Shown piece after piece: positions 1-8,082 of a stretch of 64,000 nucleotides of DNA. A program made the translations under genes and the position numbers. The stretch lies in contig NZ_SMAL01000004.1 in the NCBI RefSeq assembly GCF_004342165.1, forward strand, positions 124,001 through 188,000. Reading direction: 5' to 3'. The notes under the pieces are model-generated. The model ran no database searches. It was not told the DNA's origin and saw nothing but the letters and a program-made list of their open reading frames with translations. How positions within the stretch are numbered: position 1 is the first letter of the stretch; every line of letters begins with the position of its first letter. The DNA is from Natranaerovirga pectinivora. GTDB lineage: Bacteria > Bacillota > Clostridia > Lachnospirales > DSM-24629.

Positions 1-612
1 CTTATTATTCTGAAGATGGTACATTCGCATCATCATTGTTGCAGCTTGCTCTCTTGTAGCCGTATCATAGGGCTTAAACTGATTTTTTCCCACACCGTTG
101 ATAATACCAAAGTCTTTAGCCATGTTAATATAGCCTATATTACCACTTACATCTTCAAAAGAATTGGGGAGATAGATAAGCTTACTTCCTAAGTCATTGT
201 ATCCAAGGGCCCTTACAATCATAATAGCCATTTCTTCTCGTGTGATAGGCTCATTTGGTCTAAAATGTTCTGTATCTCTAACTATTATGCCATATTTTAC
301 AGCCGTCTCAATGTATTTGTAATAAAAGTCATTTTTATTTTCATTGTCTTTAAAACTTCCTACTGTTGGTATTATTAAGTCATAGTTTAATAATCTTACC
401 AGAAAAGTAATAAAGTCTCTTCTTGATATTGTATTCCCTACCCCAAATTGGTTATTCCCTATACCATTTGTTATATTTAAAATCCTTAGGTCATGTATGT
501 GATCCTCAGCCCAATGCCCAGTAGGCACGTCGTCAAATCTATTTTTTTCATTTCCATAAGAAAAGTTAAAGGCAAAAAATATACAAAGTACTACCATACA
601 TACTTTTTTCAT
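1..612 (-). CDS. SLH-domain surface protein, N-terminal part (cut by window edge)
   Basis: The 204 visible codons run off the left edge, so the C-terminal part is missing. The protein starts with a signal peptide (MKK, then a hydrophobic stretch ending near residue 20). Three S-layer homology repeats follow at about residues 25-75, 85-140 and 148-200, each with the F-x-D-V/N and I-T/S-R-x-E/D pattern (for example PITREEMAIMIVRAL). SLH repeats bind secondary cell-wall polymer and hold exported proteins on the peptidoglycan surface. What the protein anchors is out of view. The start ATG at 612 follows a strong AAAGGAGGG ribosome binding site. Confidence 0.85.
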   Translation of the reverse strand, partial: MKKVCMVVLCIFFAFNFSYGNEKNRFDDVPTGHWAEDHIHDLRILNITNGIGNNQFGVGNTISRRDFITFLVRLLNYDLIIPTVGSFKDNENKNDFYYKYIETAVKYGIIVRDTEHFRPNEPITREEMAIMIVRALGYNDLGSKLIYLPNSFEDVSGNIGYINMAKDFGIINGVGKNQFKPYDTATREQAATMMMRMYHLQNNK

Positions 613-632
613 ATAATCCCTCCTTTCATTAA

Positions 633-1304
633 TTAATCTTTATCAAAAGTAATTCTTCCATCCCCTGTAATATTGATAACCTCACCTAAGTATGTTGGCT
701 CTGGTTTAAAAACATTCACATATAAAAAGTCTTTATTTCTTGCTAATATTTCTCTTGTTTTAAACACACTCATCTTTGGATAAGTTCTTAAATCAGAAGT
801 TACCCCTTGTGCTTCTATACCTAATTTTTTTGAAACATATAAAGCGCGCTTTAAATGGTATTCTTGAGTTACTATAATTAATCTTTCTACTTGAAATATT
901 TCTTTTGCACGGTACACACTCTCATAAGTGCTAAAACCTGCATGATCCATAAAAACATCTTCTTCAGGAATCCCTCTAGCAACTACATAGTTTTTCATTG
1001 CATTTACTTCATCATAATCCAGTTGTCCATTATCACCACTTAGTAATAATTTTGGTGCTTTTCCCATTTCATAGAGTTCAACCCCCACTTTTAAACGATC
1101 CTCTAAAATATTTGAAACATTGCCGCTTTGATATACCAATGCACCTAATATCAAAATTGCGTCTGCTTCAAAGACATTATCTTTTGTCATAATTAATTGA
1201 TTCCCTTTTTTTCTAACATGACCATCTATTGCTAATACGCTTGTTACTCCTAAAAGACCTACTATAACTAAACTAACCATAAACCTTTTAATACCTTTTC
1301 TCAT
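633..1304 (-). CDS. DUF218 (YdcF/SanA/ElyC-like) membrane-anchored protein
   Basis: A 223-residue protein with one N-terminal membrane segment (about residues 5-27) followed by a DUF218 domain. Typical features are the strand ADAILILGALV, the DRL helix, the LLLSGD turn and YHLKRALYV near residue 150. Relatives such as SanA and ElyC take part in envelope or peptidoglycan-precursor homeostasis; the biochemical activity is not established for this type. I chose the ATG at 1304 because the GTG at 1313 lies inside the ribosome binding site AGGTGAT. The gene follows the upstream hydrolase by a few bases, so the two are probably co-transcribed. Confidence 0.75.
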   Translation of the reverse strand: MRKGIKRFMVSLVIVGLLGVTSVLAIDGHVRKKGNQLIMTKDNVFEADAILILGALVYQSGNVSNILEDRLKVGVELYEMGKAPKLLLSGDNGQLDYDEVNAMKNYVVARGIPEEDVFMDHAGFSTYESVYRAKEIFQVERLIIVTQEYHLKRALYVSKKLGIEAQGVTSDLRTYPKMSVFKTREILARNKDFLYVNVFKPEPTYLGEVINITGDGRITFDKD

Positions 1305-1313
1305 CATTATCAC

Positions 1314-2342
1314 CTATACCATATACAATTTTTCTTTCATCCAAAGGTAAGCCTTTTTTCCCCACACTTCGTGTTCCCCATTAAATACATCAATCTCAAT
1401 ATTATTGTCTGCATTATATTTGTTATATATTTCTTTAAGTTTAGAAACGGTTGTTTGAGCGCCTTTAAGAGGGAAGATAGGATCATCTACTCCTGATTCT
1501 ATAAATAGATCTCTAGGGGCTATTAATCCAATGAGATCTGACATTTCACAACAATTAATAATTCCTGGAATATAATTATCCAGACAATGTCTCATAGCCA
1601 TAATACTATCTTTAAAGGTATTTGTATAACCACTTATTACAGTTGCTTTAATTCTCTCATCAACAGCAGAAGTTAATGCTGTCACAAGTCCACCTCCTGA
1701 AAATCCCATACAGCCAATTTTAGAATGAATAATATCTGAACGAGTATTTAGATAGTCCATCGCTCGTATGGTTTCATAAACTCTATGACCTATTAAAGTT
1801 TGTCCCATCATTAATAAATTTGTTGCTAATCTATAACAGCTATTCTCCTTTGGGTCTTTATCTTGATCTTCTTCCAATCGTCTATCGCCAAAACCTAAAA
1901 TTTCTGGAACCATAACTGTAAACCCATTTTTCACTAGTTCTAGAGCAAAGTTTTTATGAATGGTAGGGTCACCCTTATTAAAGGACCCATCTGGTAACAA
2001 GCCTATACACTCTTTACTACCATAACCATGTCCTGGACAAGCAATGACTGCTGGTCTTGTTTTTTGATTATTTTTAGGAATAATAAGATAAGCAGGAACC
2101 CTCATATGTAAATAAGTTGAATATTCTATTCTATCTATAGTATACTCTTCAAACTCTTCCTTTTGTATGACAATGGCATTCAGGGATTGCTTTTCTTCCG
2201 GAAATCCTCCAAGTAATTCTATCAGTTTTTCTTTTAATAATTCTTTTTGATCAATCCAAAGGCTAATACTGCTACTGTTAAAACCATAGCTTTGTTTTGT
2301 CATTTTATAGCGTTCTTCTAAGTATACATCCGGCGCCCACAT
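1314..2342 (-). CDS. alpha/beta hydrolase, acetyl-xylan-esterase/dienelactone-hydrolase-like
   Basis: A 342-residue alpha/beta hydrolase. The nucleophile elbow is GFSGGG (about residue 215). An oxyanion-type PGHGYGSKE stretch lies near residue 105. The likely catalytic Asp is in VDDPIFPLKGA and the likely His in FNGEHEVWG near the C-terminus. No signal peptide is visible, so it should be cytoplasmic. The arrangement resembles the Abhydrolase_7 / acetyl-esterase group; the substrate cannot be told from sequence. It is the first gene of a two-gene unit with the DUF218 protein. Confidence 0.75.
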   Translation of the reverse strand: MWAPDVYLEERYKMTKQSYGFNSSSISLWIDQKELLKEKLIELLGGFPEEKQSLNAIVIQKEEFEEYTIDRIEYSTYLHMRVPAYLIIPKNNQKTRPAVIACPGHGYGSKECIGLLPDGSFNKGDPTIHKNFALELVKNGFTVMVPEILGFGDRRLEEDQDKDPKENSCYRLATNLLMMGQTLIGHRVYETIRAMDYLNTRSDIIHSKIGCMGFSGGGLVTALTSAVDERIKATVISGYTNTFKDSIMAMRHCLDNYIPGIINCCEMSDLIGLIAPRDLFIESGVDDPIFPLKGAQTTVSKLKEIYNKYNADNNIEIDVFNGEHEVWGKKAYLWMKEKLYMV

Positions 2343-2400
2343 TTATATTCTCCTTACAGTAACTATTGATTATACTAACATTATAACTTATTTAATATAT

Positions 2401-2430
2401 AAAAAAAAGGTATACATACAAATGCATACC
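2401..2430 (-). terminator. candidate intrinsic terminator
   Basis: Imperfect 8-bp hairpin (2409-2430) with a 4-nt loop, followed in the minus direction by eight T (2401-2408). It lies more than 300 bp past the nearest upstream minus gene, so what it terminates is unclear. Confidence 0.45.
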
Positions 2431-2674
2431 TCGTAAACTACACTATTATTTACTGCCCTACTTCTAAATAGGTGTATCCATATTAAAACAAATTTTAATG
2501 AATCTCTCATACAGTGAGACTTTTTTCATAATACACTCTAAACAGCCTAGAACAAAATGTCCTAGGCTTATATATAAAAACTTCTTGAAAGACAAGAAGT
2601 TATTTTCTCTATCAGGTATATGTTCTCACCTTTACTATATGTTATGCAGTATAAAAATTTATGTGATTTAAAAC

Positions 2675-2726
2675 AAAAAAATAGATAAATATAGGCTGTT
2701 TTATATTATAACATCCTATATTTATC
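2675..2726 (-). terminator. terminator of the glycerophosphodiesterase gene
   Basis: Perfect 12-bp stem GATAAATATAGG (2684-2695) with CCTATATTTATC (2715-2726), loop of 19 nt, with an A-rich stretch at 2675-2681 that gives a T run on minus. It starts 12 bp past the stop codon. Confidence 0.65.
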
Positions 2727-2737
2727 CACCAAATTAT

Positions 2738-4504
2738 TTATTTAAGACCGATAATGGATTGCACCATCTCTGGATAACCGGTTATTATAACGTCTATATC
2801 ATACTTCAATACACGTTTCATATTGCTCTCATTATTCACAGTCCAAACCCATATTTCCCTATCTATTCTTCTTGCATTATTTATTATCCTATTTGACAAC
2901 ATATTTTGTTCGATGGAATAAAAATCCACATCAAGTGTTGCTAAGTTACCTGTAACTGCATACATCAACTGTCCAATTTTAATGTCTGGATTAATTTTTC
3001 TTATTTCCTGTAAGACGGGATAGTTAAAGGATTGAATATAACACTGTTCTACCATTTCATATTTTTCTATTAATGCTACTAAATTTTCTGCAATATCTAT
3101 TTTATTGCCATATGCCTTTATATCAAGAATGAGCTTAGCTTGATCTTTAACTTCAATTAAAACTTCTTCTAAAGTAGGGATTTTTTCTCCCATAAAGTCA
3201 TCTGAAAAATGTGACCCAACCTCTAATACTGATAATTCTTCATAGGTTAAATCTATAACTCGATAAGGAACTCCAGCAACCCTTGCTAAATCCCTATCAT
3301 GATTTAATACTATTACATTATCCTTTGTAATTTGTATGTCTATTTCAACAAAATCCACTTCTTTTTCAATTGCAGACCTCACACTACTAATGGTATTTTC
3401 AGGGCTATTATACATATCCCCTCTATGGCCAGCAACTGCTACACTTCTCCCAATATATGCTATATTATCTGTAACAGTATAATGAAAATATATTGCCATA
3501 ATTAAATACACCGTTAGTAAAATCAAATTAAAAACACTCTTTTTCATAATAAATGTTGATATTTTATCTTCCATTTCATATATTTTTTTATTTTTAGAAA
3601 TAATCAATTTGTCTTCAATTTCTACATCTTGATTAATATGATATCTATAAAACAATCTCGTAACAAATGTTATATTGATAGGGATTAGCATCAAAGCAAA
3701 TACATATGTTATAAAACTTGATAAAGTAACTAGAGAATTATCTAAAAAAAACAAATTAATATCTGTAATTAATGATGGAATTAATGTAATGCCAGAAATT
3801 ATAAATATACCTATTAAAAATATAATAATGTTTAAAACAAATAACCCTACTATGATCCGTATTTGATTTTTCTTGGTGAGTTCCATACTGCTACTAACGG
3901 CTTTTCTAACAGATTTATTTTCAATAATTATAAAATGCAATGTAAAAATCCATCGAATGATAATATATATAATTAAAATGAATACTAACCCATATAAAGT
4001 CATTAATAGCCTTGAACTAAATATTTGATTCCTAATAAATGATTTAATCTCTATATCTTCACTCAGGGACCCTAACAAAGGGGAGTCTATAAAAGGTATT
4101 AAAAAAACAAATAAAGTTATTAATTGAAAAACACCGAAACCAACAATTTTAGGTGTTTTTTTAATTACCGTATCAAAAGCATGAAGTATTGAAATAGACT
4201 TAGAGAAATACTGCTTTTGTGAGATAACAATTATGACGCCAAATTGAATAAATAAGATAACAACAGCAATAGTTGCTATACTCAATAATCCAAAAATGCC
4301 TCGGTAATTTAATACAATCCTAAATATTTCAGTATTTAATAAAGAACCTGATCCTAATGACCAGATCACTCGATTAAAGATATACGCAATTATAGGAACA
4401 AAAATAAAACCAGTGATTAACATATAAAAGAATTCAAAAATAATATGTTTCTTATAGGTTTTCTTTAAGTCTAATAAACTTCTACGAAATAACAACTCAA
4501 CCAT
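2738..4504 (-). CDS. membrane-anchored glycerophosphodiester phosphodiesterase
   Basis: A 588-residue protein. The first ~340 residues carry several hydrophobic helices of the GPDPase_memb type. They are followed by a C-terminal catalytic GDPD TIM-barrel domain. The catalytic core is visible as AGHRGDMYNSPENT, then DFVEIDIQIT and LNHDRDL, giving the His-Arg, Glu-Asp and His-Asp pairs used for metal binding and catalysis. The family hydrolyses glycerophosphodiesters to glycerol-3-phosphate and an alcohol, and membrane-anchored members may act on lipid or teichoic-acid substrates. It is a single-gene unit with its own terminator. The start ATG follows AAGGGGGCGAT. Confidence 0.88.
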   Translation of the reverse strand: MVELLFRRSLLDLKKTYKKHIIFEFFYMLITGFIFVPIIAYIFNRVIWSLGSGSLLNTEIFRIVLNYRGIFGLLSIATIAVVILFIQFGVIIVISQKQYFSKSISILHAFDTVIKKTPKIVGFGVFQLITLFVFLIPFIDSPLLGSLSEDIEIKSFIRNQIFSSRLLMTLYGLVFILIIYIIIRWIFTLHFIIIENKSVRKAVSSSMELTKKNQIRIIVGLFVLNIIIFLIGIFIISGITLIPSLITDINLFFLDNSLVTLSSFITYVFALMLIPINITFVTRLFYRYHINQDVEIEDKLIISKNKKIYEMEDKISTFIMKKSVFNLILLTVYLIMAIYFHYTVTDNIAYIGRSVAVAGHRGDMYNSPENTISSVRSAIEKEVDFVEIDIQITKDNVIVLNHDRDLARVAGVPYRVIDLTYEELSVLEVGSHFSDDFMGEKIPTLEEVLIEVKDQAKLILDIKAYGNKIDIAENLVALIEKYEMVEQCYIQSFNYPVLQEIRKINPDIKIGQLMYAVTGNLATLDVDFYSIEQNMLSNRIINNARRIDREIWVWTVNNESNMKRVLKYDIDVIITGYPEMVQSIIGLK

Positions 4505-4646
4505 ACTATCGCCCCCTTCAATGTAATTACCTGGTTAGCTGTATATATTAAATTATATCAAAAATTTAAAAATATATCTTCTTCATTATTAAAATTTTTT
4601 TATTCAACCCCTAATAATTCTTGAATTTTCTTCATCTCTTAATCTT

Positions 4647-5222
4647 TTAAGCAGCTACTTTTTGATTTTTGATTATGATTTGATTGAGAATTTGTCTATT
4701 AATTTGTGTGCATAAAGTAATGGCAAATTTAATGTCATTTTCTATATTTACACTTGCTTTTTGATATTCTGTTTCAAGAGAGTGTATTGTAGTGACTATG
4801 TTTGGATATAGATTACCCGTTATATCTAATGCTTTTATACTTAGTTCATTTTTTTTTGTCATTTCTTTAAATTTCTCATTTAACTTAAATTCATATCTTA
4901 AATGCTTTACTATATTTTTAAAATAACTTCCTTTATAATAATGTGGCGCACAAAAGAAATCTGATAAAAAATGATTAATAACACCTAAATTCATGGAAAA
5001 TGTTTCTATGTTCTTTTCATCGTTCATTATTAACTTATCTATTTCCTTTAGTACAAAATCCAATGAATCTTGAAGTCTGTGAGATTTATTTGAAAGTGTG
5101 TATGTAATGTCAGGCTTAATATTGCCGTACATAAAATACTTTTTATTAAGTTGAATATTGTATTCCTCTTGTATATTTTGATATGCATTTTTGCCAATAA
5201 GCATATGTGTTTTTATTATCAT
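4647..5222 (-). CDS. zinc-dependent phospholipase C-like protein
   Basis: A 191-residue protein of the Zn_dep_PLPC type. The recognisable metal-site elements are THMLIGKNAYQNI at the N-terminus, NIKPD near residue 35, KSHR near residue 47 and NHFLSDFFCAPHY near residue 88. No signal peptide is visible, unlike secreted clostridial phospholipase C toxins. A housekeeping intracellular hydrolase is therefore more likely than a toxin. The neighbouring gene is also a phosphodiesterase of lipid metabolism. The actual substrate is unknown. Confidence 0.7.
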   Translation of the reverse strand: MIIKTHMLIGKNAYQNIQEEYNIQLNKKYFMYGNIKPDITYTLSNKSHRLQDSLDFVLKEIDKLIMNDEKNIETFSMNLGVINHFLSDFFCAPHYYKGSYFKNIVKHLRYEFKLNEKFKEMTKKNELSIKALDITGNLYPNIVTTIHSLETEYQKASVNIENDIKFAITLCTQINRQILNQIIIKNQKVAA

Positions 5223-5362
5223 TAGACATCTCCTATCTACTATTTTTCAACTTTTTTATTATAACGTATAAATGCTAACAAATAGTAAACATAGTGTTGA
5301 ATTTCAGTTAATAATCTAATAACAGTCTATTGCAATTAAGTAAACAAATTTTCCAGTAGAGT

Positions 5363-5390
5363 AAAAAAAATCCAGTTATAACTGGATTTT
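5363..5390 (-). terminator. terminator of the ynbB-like gene
   Basis: Hairpin AAATCCAGT-TAT-AACTGGATTT followed in the minus direction by eight T (complement of the A run at 5363-5370). It begins at the stop codon of the gene. Confidence 0.8.
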
Positions 5391-6678
5391 ATAAATTTAT
5401 AATCTTGTGTTCTACCATTGTTTGAAGGGCTTTTATGACACCAAATTTTGCGTGTGTATATGTTAATCCCCCTTGAAAATAAACAATATACGGCTCTTTA
5501 ATAGGCGCATCCGCACTTAATTCAATGGAAGATCCTTGAACAAAAGCGCCTGCAGCCATTATAACTTGACTGTCATAACCTGGCATATCCCACGGTTCCG
5601 GAGACACATAACTGTCCACTGGTGCAGCCCCTTGTATACCCTTACAAAAAGAAATAACGCTTTCTGGTGATCCTAATTGTATGGCTTGTACAATATCATG
5701 TCTTGTTTCTTGTCCATTTGGTAGGGCTTTATAACCTAATGCTTCAAAAACATTAGCAGCTAGTATAGCCCCTTTTAATGCACCTGCAACCACTTGAGGG
5801 GATAAAAACAGACCTTGAAAAAACACTTGATTTAAACCTAATGTTGGTCCCACTTCGCTTCCTAGACCTGGTGCTGTTAAACGGTATGCAGCTCTTTCTA
5901 CATAAGCTTCTTTACCAACTATGTATCCTCCAATTGGTGCTAATCCTCCTCCTGGATTTTTTATTAATGACCCAACTACTAAATCTGCTCCAACATCAGA
6001 TGGTTCTATTGTTTCTACAAATTCACCATAACAATTGTCAACCATACAAATAACATCACTTTTAATACTTTTGATATAACTTATTAATTCACCAATTTCT
6101 GTAACTGAAAGGGTTTTTCTCCAAGCGTATCCTTTGCTTCTTTGTATGGTTATTAGTTTTGTATGGTCCGTAATTTGTTTTTTAATTCCTTCATAATCAA
6201 AGGTTCCATCCTCTAATAAATCAACTTGTTTATATCTTATGCCGTATTCTTTCAAAGAACCTATAGCAGGTCTAATACCAATAACAGATTCTAATGTGTC
6301 ATATGGTTTGCCAACAGGGGATAACAATTCATCTCCTGGTAGTAAATTTCCAAACAATGCAACAGTAAGTGCATGTGTACCTGATATTATTTGAGGTCTT
6401 ACTAATGCAGCTTCAGCATTAAATACCGACGCATATACTTTTTCTAATGTTTCCCTCCCATAATCATTGTACCCGTATCCTGAAGTAGATGTAAAATGGG
6501 CGTCACTTAATTTGTTTTTTTGCATTGCACGAAGTATTTTCAATTGATTGTATTCTGCAATTTCATCTATTTCTAAAAAACGTTCTTTTAGTTTGTTTTC
6601 TATACCTTTGCTGAATTTAAAAACTTTTTCATCTATATTTAAATTTTCATATAATCCACTTAAGTTTAAATTACTCAT
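5389..6678 (-). CDS. ynbB: YnbB / methionine gamma-lyase family PLP protein
   Basis: A 429-residue PLP-dependent fold-type I enzyme of the family annotated as aluminium resistance protein or methionine gamma-lyase-like. Visible signatures are HFTSTSGYGYNDYGRE near residue 65, DNCYGEF near 215 and the PLP-binding Lys in SLIKNPGGGLAP at about residue 240. The true reaction is not well established; a carbon-sulfur lyase is the usual guess. I chose the ATG at 6678 because AGGATGG lies 5 nt upstream. It follows hfq, as in Bacillus, with its own terminator. Confidence 0.85.
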   Translation of the reverse strand: MSNLNLSGLYENLNIDEKVFKFSKGIENKLKERFLEIDEIAEYNQLKILRAMQKNKLSDAHFTSTSGYGYNDYGRETLEKVYASVFNAEAALVRPQIISGTHALTVALFGNLLPGDELLSPVGKPYDTLESVIGIRPAIGSLKEYGIRYKQVDLLEDGTFDYEGIKKQITDHTKLITIQRSKGYAWRKTLSVTEIGELISYIKSIKSDVICMVDNCYGEFVETIEPSDVGADLVVGSLIKNPGGGLAPIGGYIVGKEAYVERAAYRLTAPGLGSEVGPTLGLNQVFFQGLFLSPQVVAGALKGAILAANVFEALGYKALPNGQETRHDIVQAIQLGSPESVISFCKGIQGAAPVDSYVSPEPWDMPGYDSQVIMAAGAFVQGSSIELSADAPIKEPYIVYFQGGLTYTHAKFGVIKALQTMVEHKIINL

Positions 6679-6710
6679 CTTGACCATCCTATTCTCTAGT
6701 GCTTTACCAT

Positions 6711-6765
6711 ATAGAATCCCGATTCATAAAATTTTAAGATAAAACCTTATGAATCGGGATTCTAT
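6711..6765. repeat. perfect 19-bp inverted repeat between hfq and ynbB
   Basis: Arms 6711-6729 and 6747-6765 are exact reverse complements (ATAGAATCCCGATTCATAA on the left), with a 17-nt AT-rich loop. Neither side has a T run, so it is not a classic terminator. In the minus transcript it lies downstream of hfq and 33 nt before the ynbB start. Confidence 0.7.
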
Positions 6766-6799
6766 TTATAGTTCCAATTTGCTAATAATTTTTCTATTT

Positions 6800-7042
6800 T
6801 TAATTATTGGCATCCATAGTTGCGGCATTAAAATTAACCTCTACAGTTGGAATAATTGTCGAAATAGCATGTTTATATATCATTTGAGTTTTACCTTCCA
6901 CCTCTAAAATCACAATAAAGTTATCAAATCCTTTAACTGTACCTTTTAGCTGAAAACCATTTGTTAAATAAACAATTAATGCTACTTTCTCTTTTCTTAC
7001 TTGATTTAAAAATAAATCTTGTAAATTAATAGCTTTACTCAT
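6800..7042 (-). CDS. hfq: RNA chaperone Hfq
   Basis: An 80-residue Sm-like protein. The Sm1 segment is [23 protein letters not shown], whose Q8-like QDLFLNQ forms the proximal RNA face. The Sm2 segment ends with YKHAISTI, which carries the conserved YKHA motif. The C-terminal tail is short, as in Firmicutes. Hfq forms a hexamer that binds U-rich small RNAs and mRNAs. It lies directly after miaA, the usual gene order, and has an AAGGGGGCGAT ribosome binding site. Confidence 0.96.
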   Translation of the reverse strand: MSKAINLQDLFLNQVRKEKVALIVYLTNGFQLKGTVKGFDNFIVILEVEGKTQMIYKHAISTIIPTVEVNFNAATMDANN

Positions 7043-7114
7043 CTTAAATCGCCCCCTTAAGTTATTTATTAGGATATATTTTATTTATATTATACCTAAT
7101 ACAATTTCATTTTA

Positions 7115-8062
7115 TTATAAAATTTCATTTTCTTCAATATTTTTTATTATTTCTTCAAATATCGAAGGAAAATCAAAATTAAACTTAGTAATATCTACCC
7201 ATTTGACATTTTTCTCTCTTTTAAACCATGTAAGCTGTCGTTTTGCAAAATGTCTTGTATCTCTTTTAATAATATACTTGGTTTCTTCAAGGGTAATCTT
7301 GCCTTCTATATAGTCTAATACTTCTTTATACCCAAGACCTTGCATAGACACTAATTCTTTTGTAAATCCTTTGTCTTTCAAATCTTTTACTTCTTCAATA
7401 AGTCCCTCATTAAACATCAAATCAACTCTATAGTTAATTCTTTCATATAATTTTTCTCTATCCATTGTTAGGACAAAATAACTATATTCATAAGGTGATT
7501 TTTTTTGTCGTTGTTCTTCGTTATGCTTAGAGATAGGTTCTTTATAGGTCATATAGTATTCTAATGCCCTAATAACTTTTTTTTCATTATTATGGTGTAT
7601 GGCTTTTGCAGATTCAATATCTACATCGGCTAACATATTGTGTAGATATAAGTTGCCTTCTTTTTCTAAAATTTTAGTTAACTCTTCTCTATAATGGCTA
7701 CTCTTATCTTCACCTTCTGTAAAATCTATATCATATAGTACTGCTTGTATATAGAACCCTGTTCCTCCAACAATAATAGGTATTTTTCCTTTATTGTGTA
7801 TCTCTTCAATGTATTTTTTAGCACGTTGTTGAAATATATGAACATTAAATTCATCATCTGGATCAAATTCATCAATAAGATAATGGTTAATACCATCCAT
7901 TTCATCTTCTTTGATCTTTGCTGTACCTATATCCATACCTCTATATACTTGCATAGAATCTGCAGAAATAATTTCTCCATTTATTCTCTTTGCTAATTCT
8001 ATTGATAATGCTGTTTTTCCAACTGCCGTTGGACCTGCTAATATAATTAATGGTTTTTTCAA
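7115..8062 (-). CDS. miaA: tRNA dimethylallyltransferase
   Basis: A 315-residue enzyme that adds the dimethylallyl group from DMAPP to N6 of A37 in tRNAs reading UNN codons. It carries a P-loop GPTAVGKTALSIELAKR at residues 10-26, the SADSMQVYRGMDIGTAK motif near 35, and GGTGFYIQAVLYD near 100. The C-terminal DTRHFAKRQLTWFKRE near 270 is characteristic. It works just before MiaB, whose gene is three genes upstream in the same cluster. It begins 21 nt after the mutL stop, with an AAAGGAG site. Confidence 0.96.
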   Translation of the reverse strand: MKKPLIILAGPTAVGKTALSIELAKRINGEIISADSMQVYRGMDIGTAKIKEDEMDGINHYLIDEFDPDDEFNVHIFQQRAKKYIEEIHNKGKIPIIVGGTGFYIQAVLYDIDFTEGEDKSSHYREELTKILEKEGNLYLHNMLADVDIESAKAIHHNNEKKVIRALEYYMTYKEPISKHNEEQRQKKSPYEYSYFVLTMDREKLYERINYRVDLMFNEGLIEEVKDLKDKGFTKELVSMQGLGYKEVLDYIEGKITLEETKYIIKRDTRHFAKRQLTWFKREKNVKWVDITKFNFDFPSIFEEIIKNIEENEIL

Positions 8063-8082
8063 TGGTATTTCTCCTTTTAAAC

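Larger units (their letters stand above)
2343..2737. other. 395-bp intergenic region with several inverted repeats
   Basis: No open frame worth calling. From right to left it holds the glycerophosphodiesterase terminator (2675-2726) and a small hairpin with arms ACTTCTTG and CAAGAAGT at 2580-2600, followed on minus by a T run. There is also a 7-bp hairpin AGCCTAG/CTAGGCT at 2544-2568. A hairpin GGTAT.CAT/ATG.ATACC at 2409-2430 is followed on minus by eight T. The last of these could serve as a back-up terminator. A short minus-strand transcript between them is possible but nothing identifies one. Confidence 0.4.

Noticed and set aside
4647-5222. Secreted phospholipase C toxin
   Set aside because: There is no signal peptide and the protein is much shorter than alpha-toxin, with no C2-like domain.
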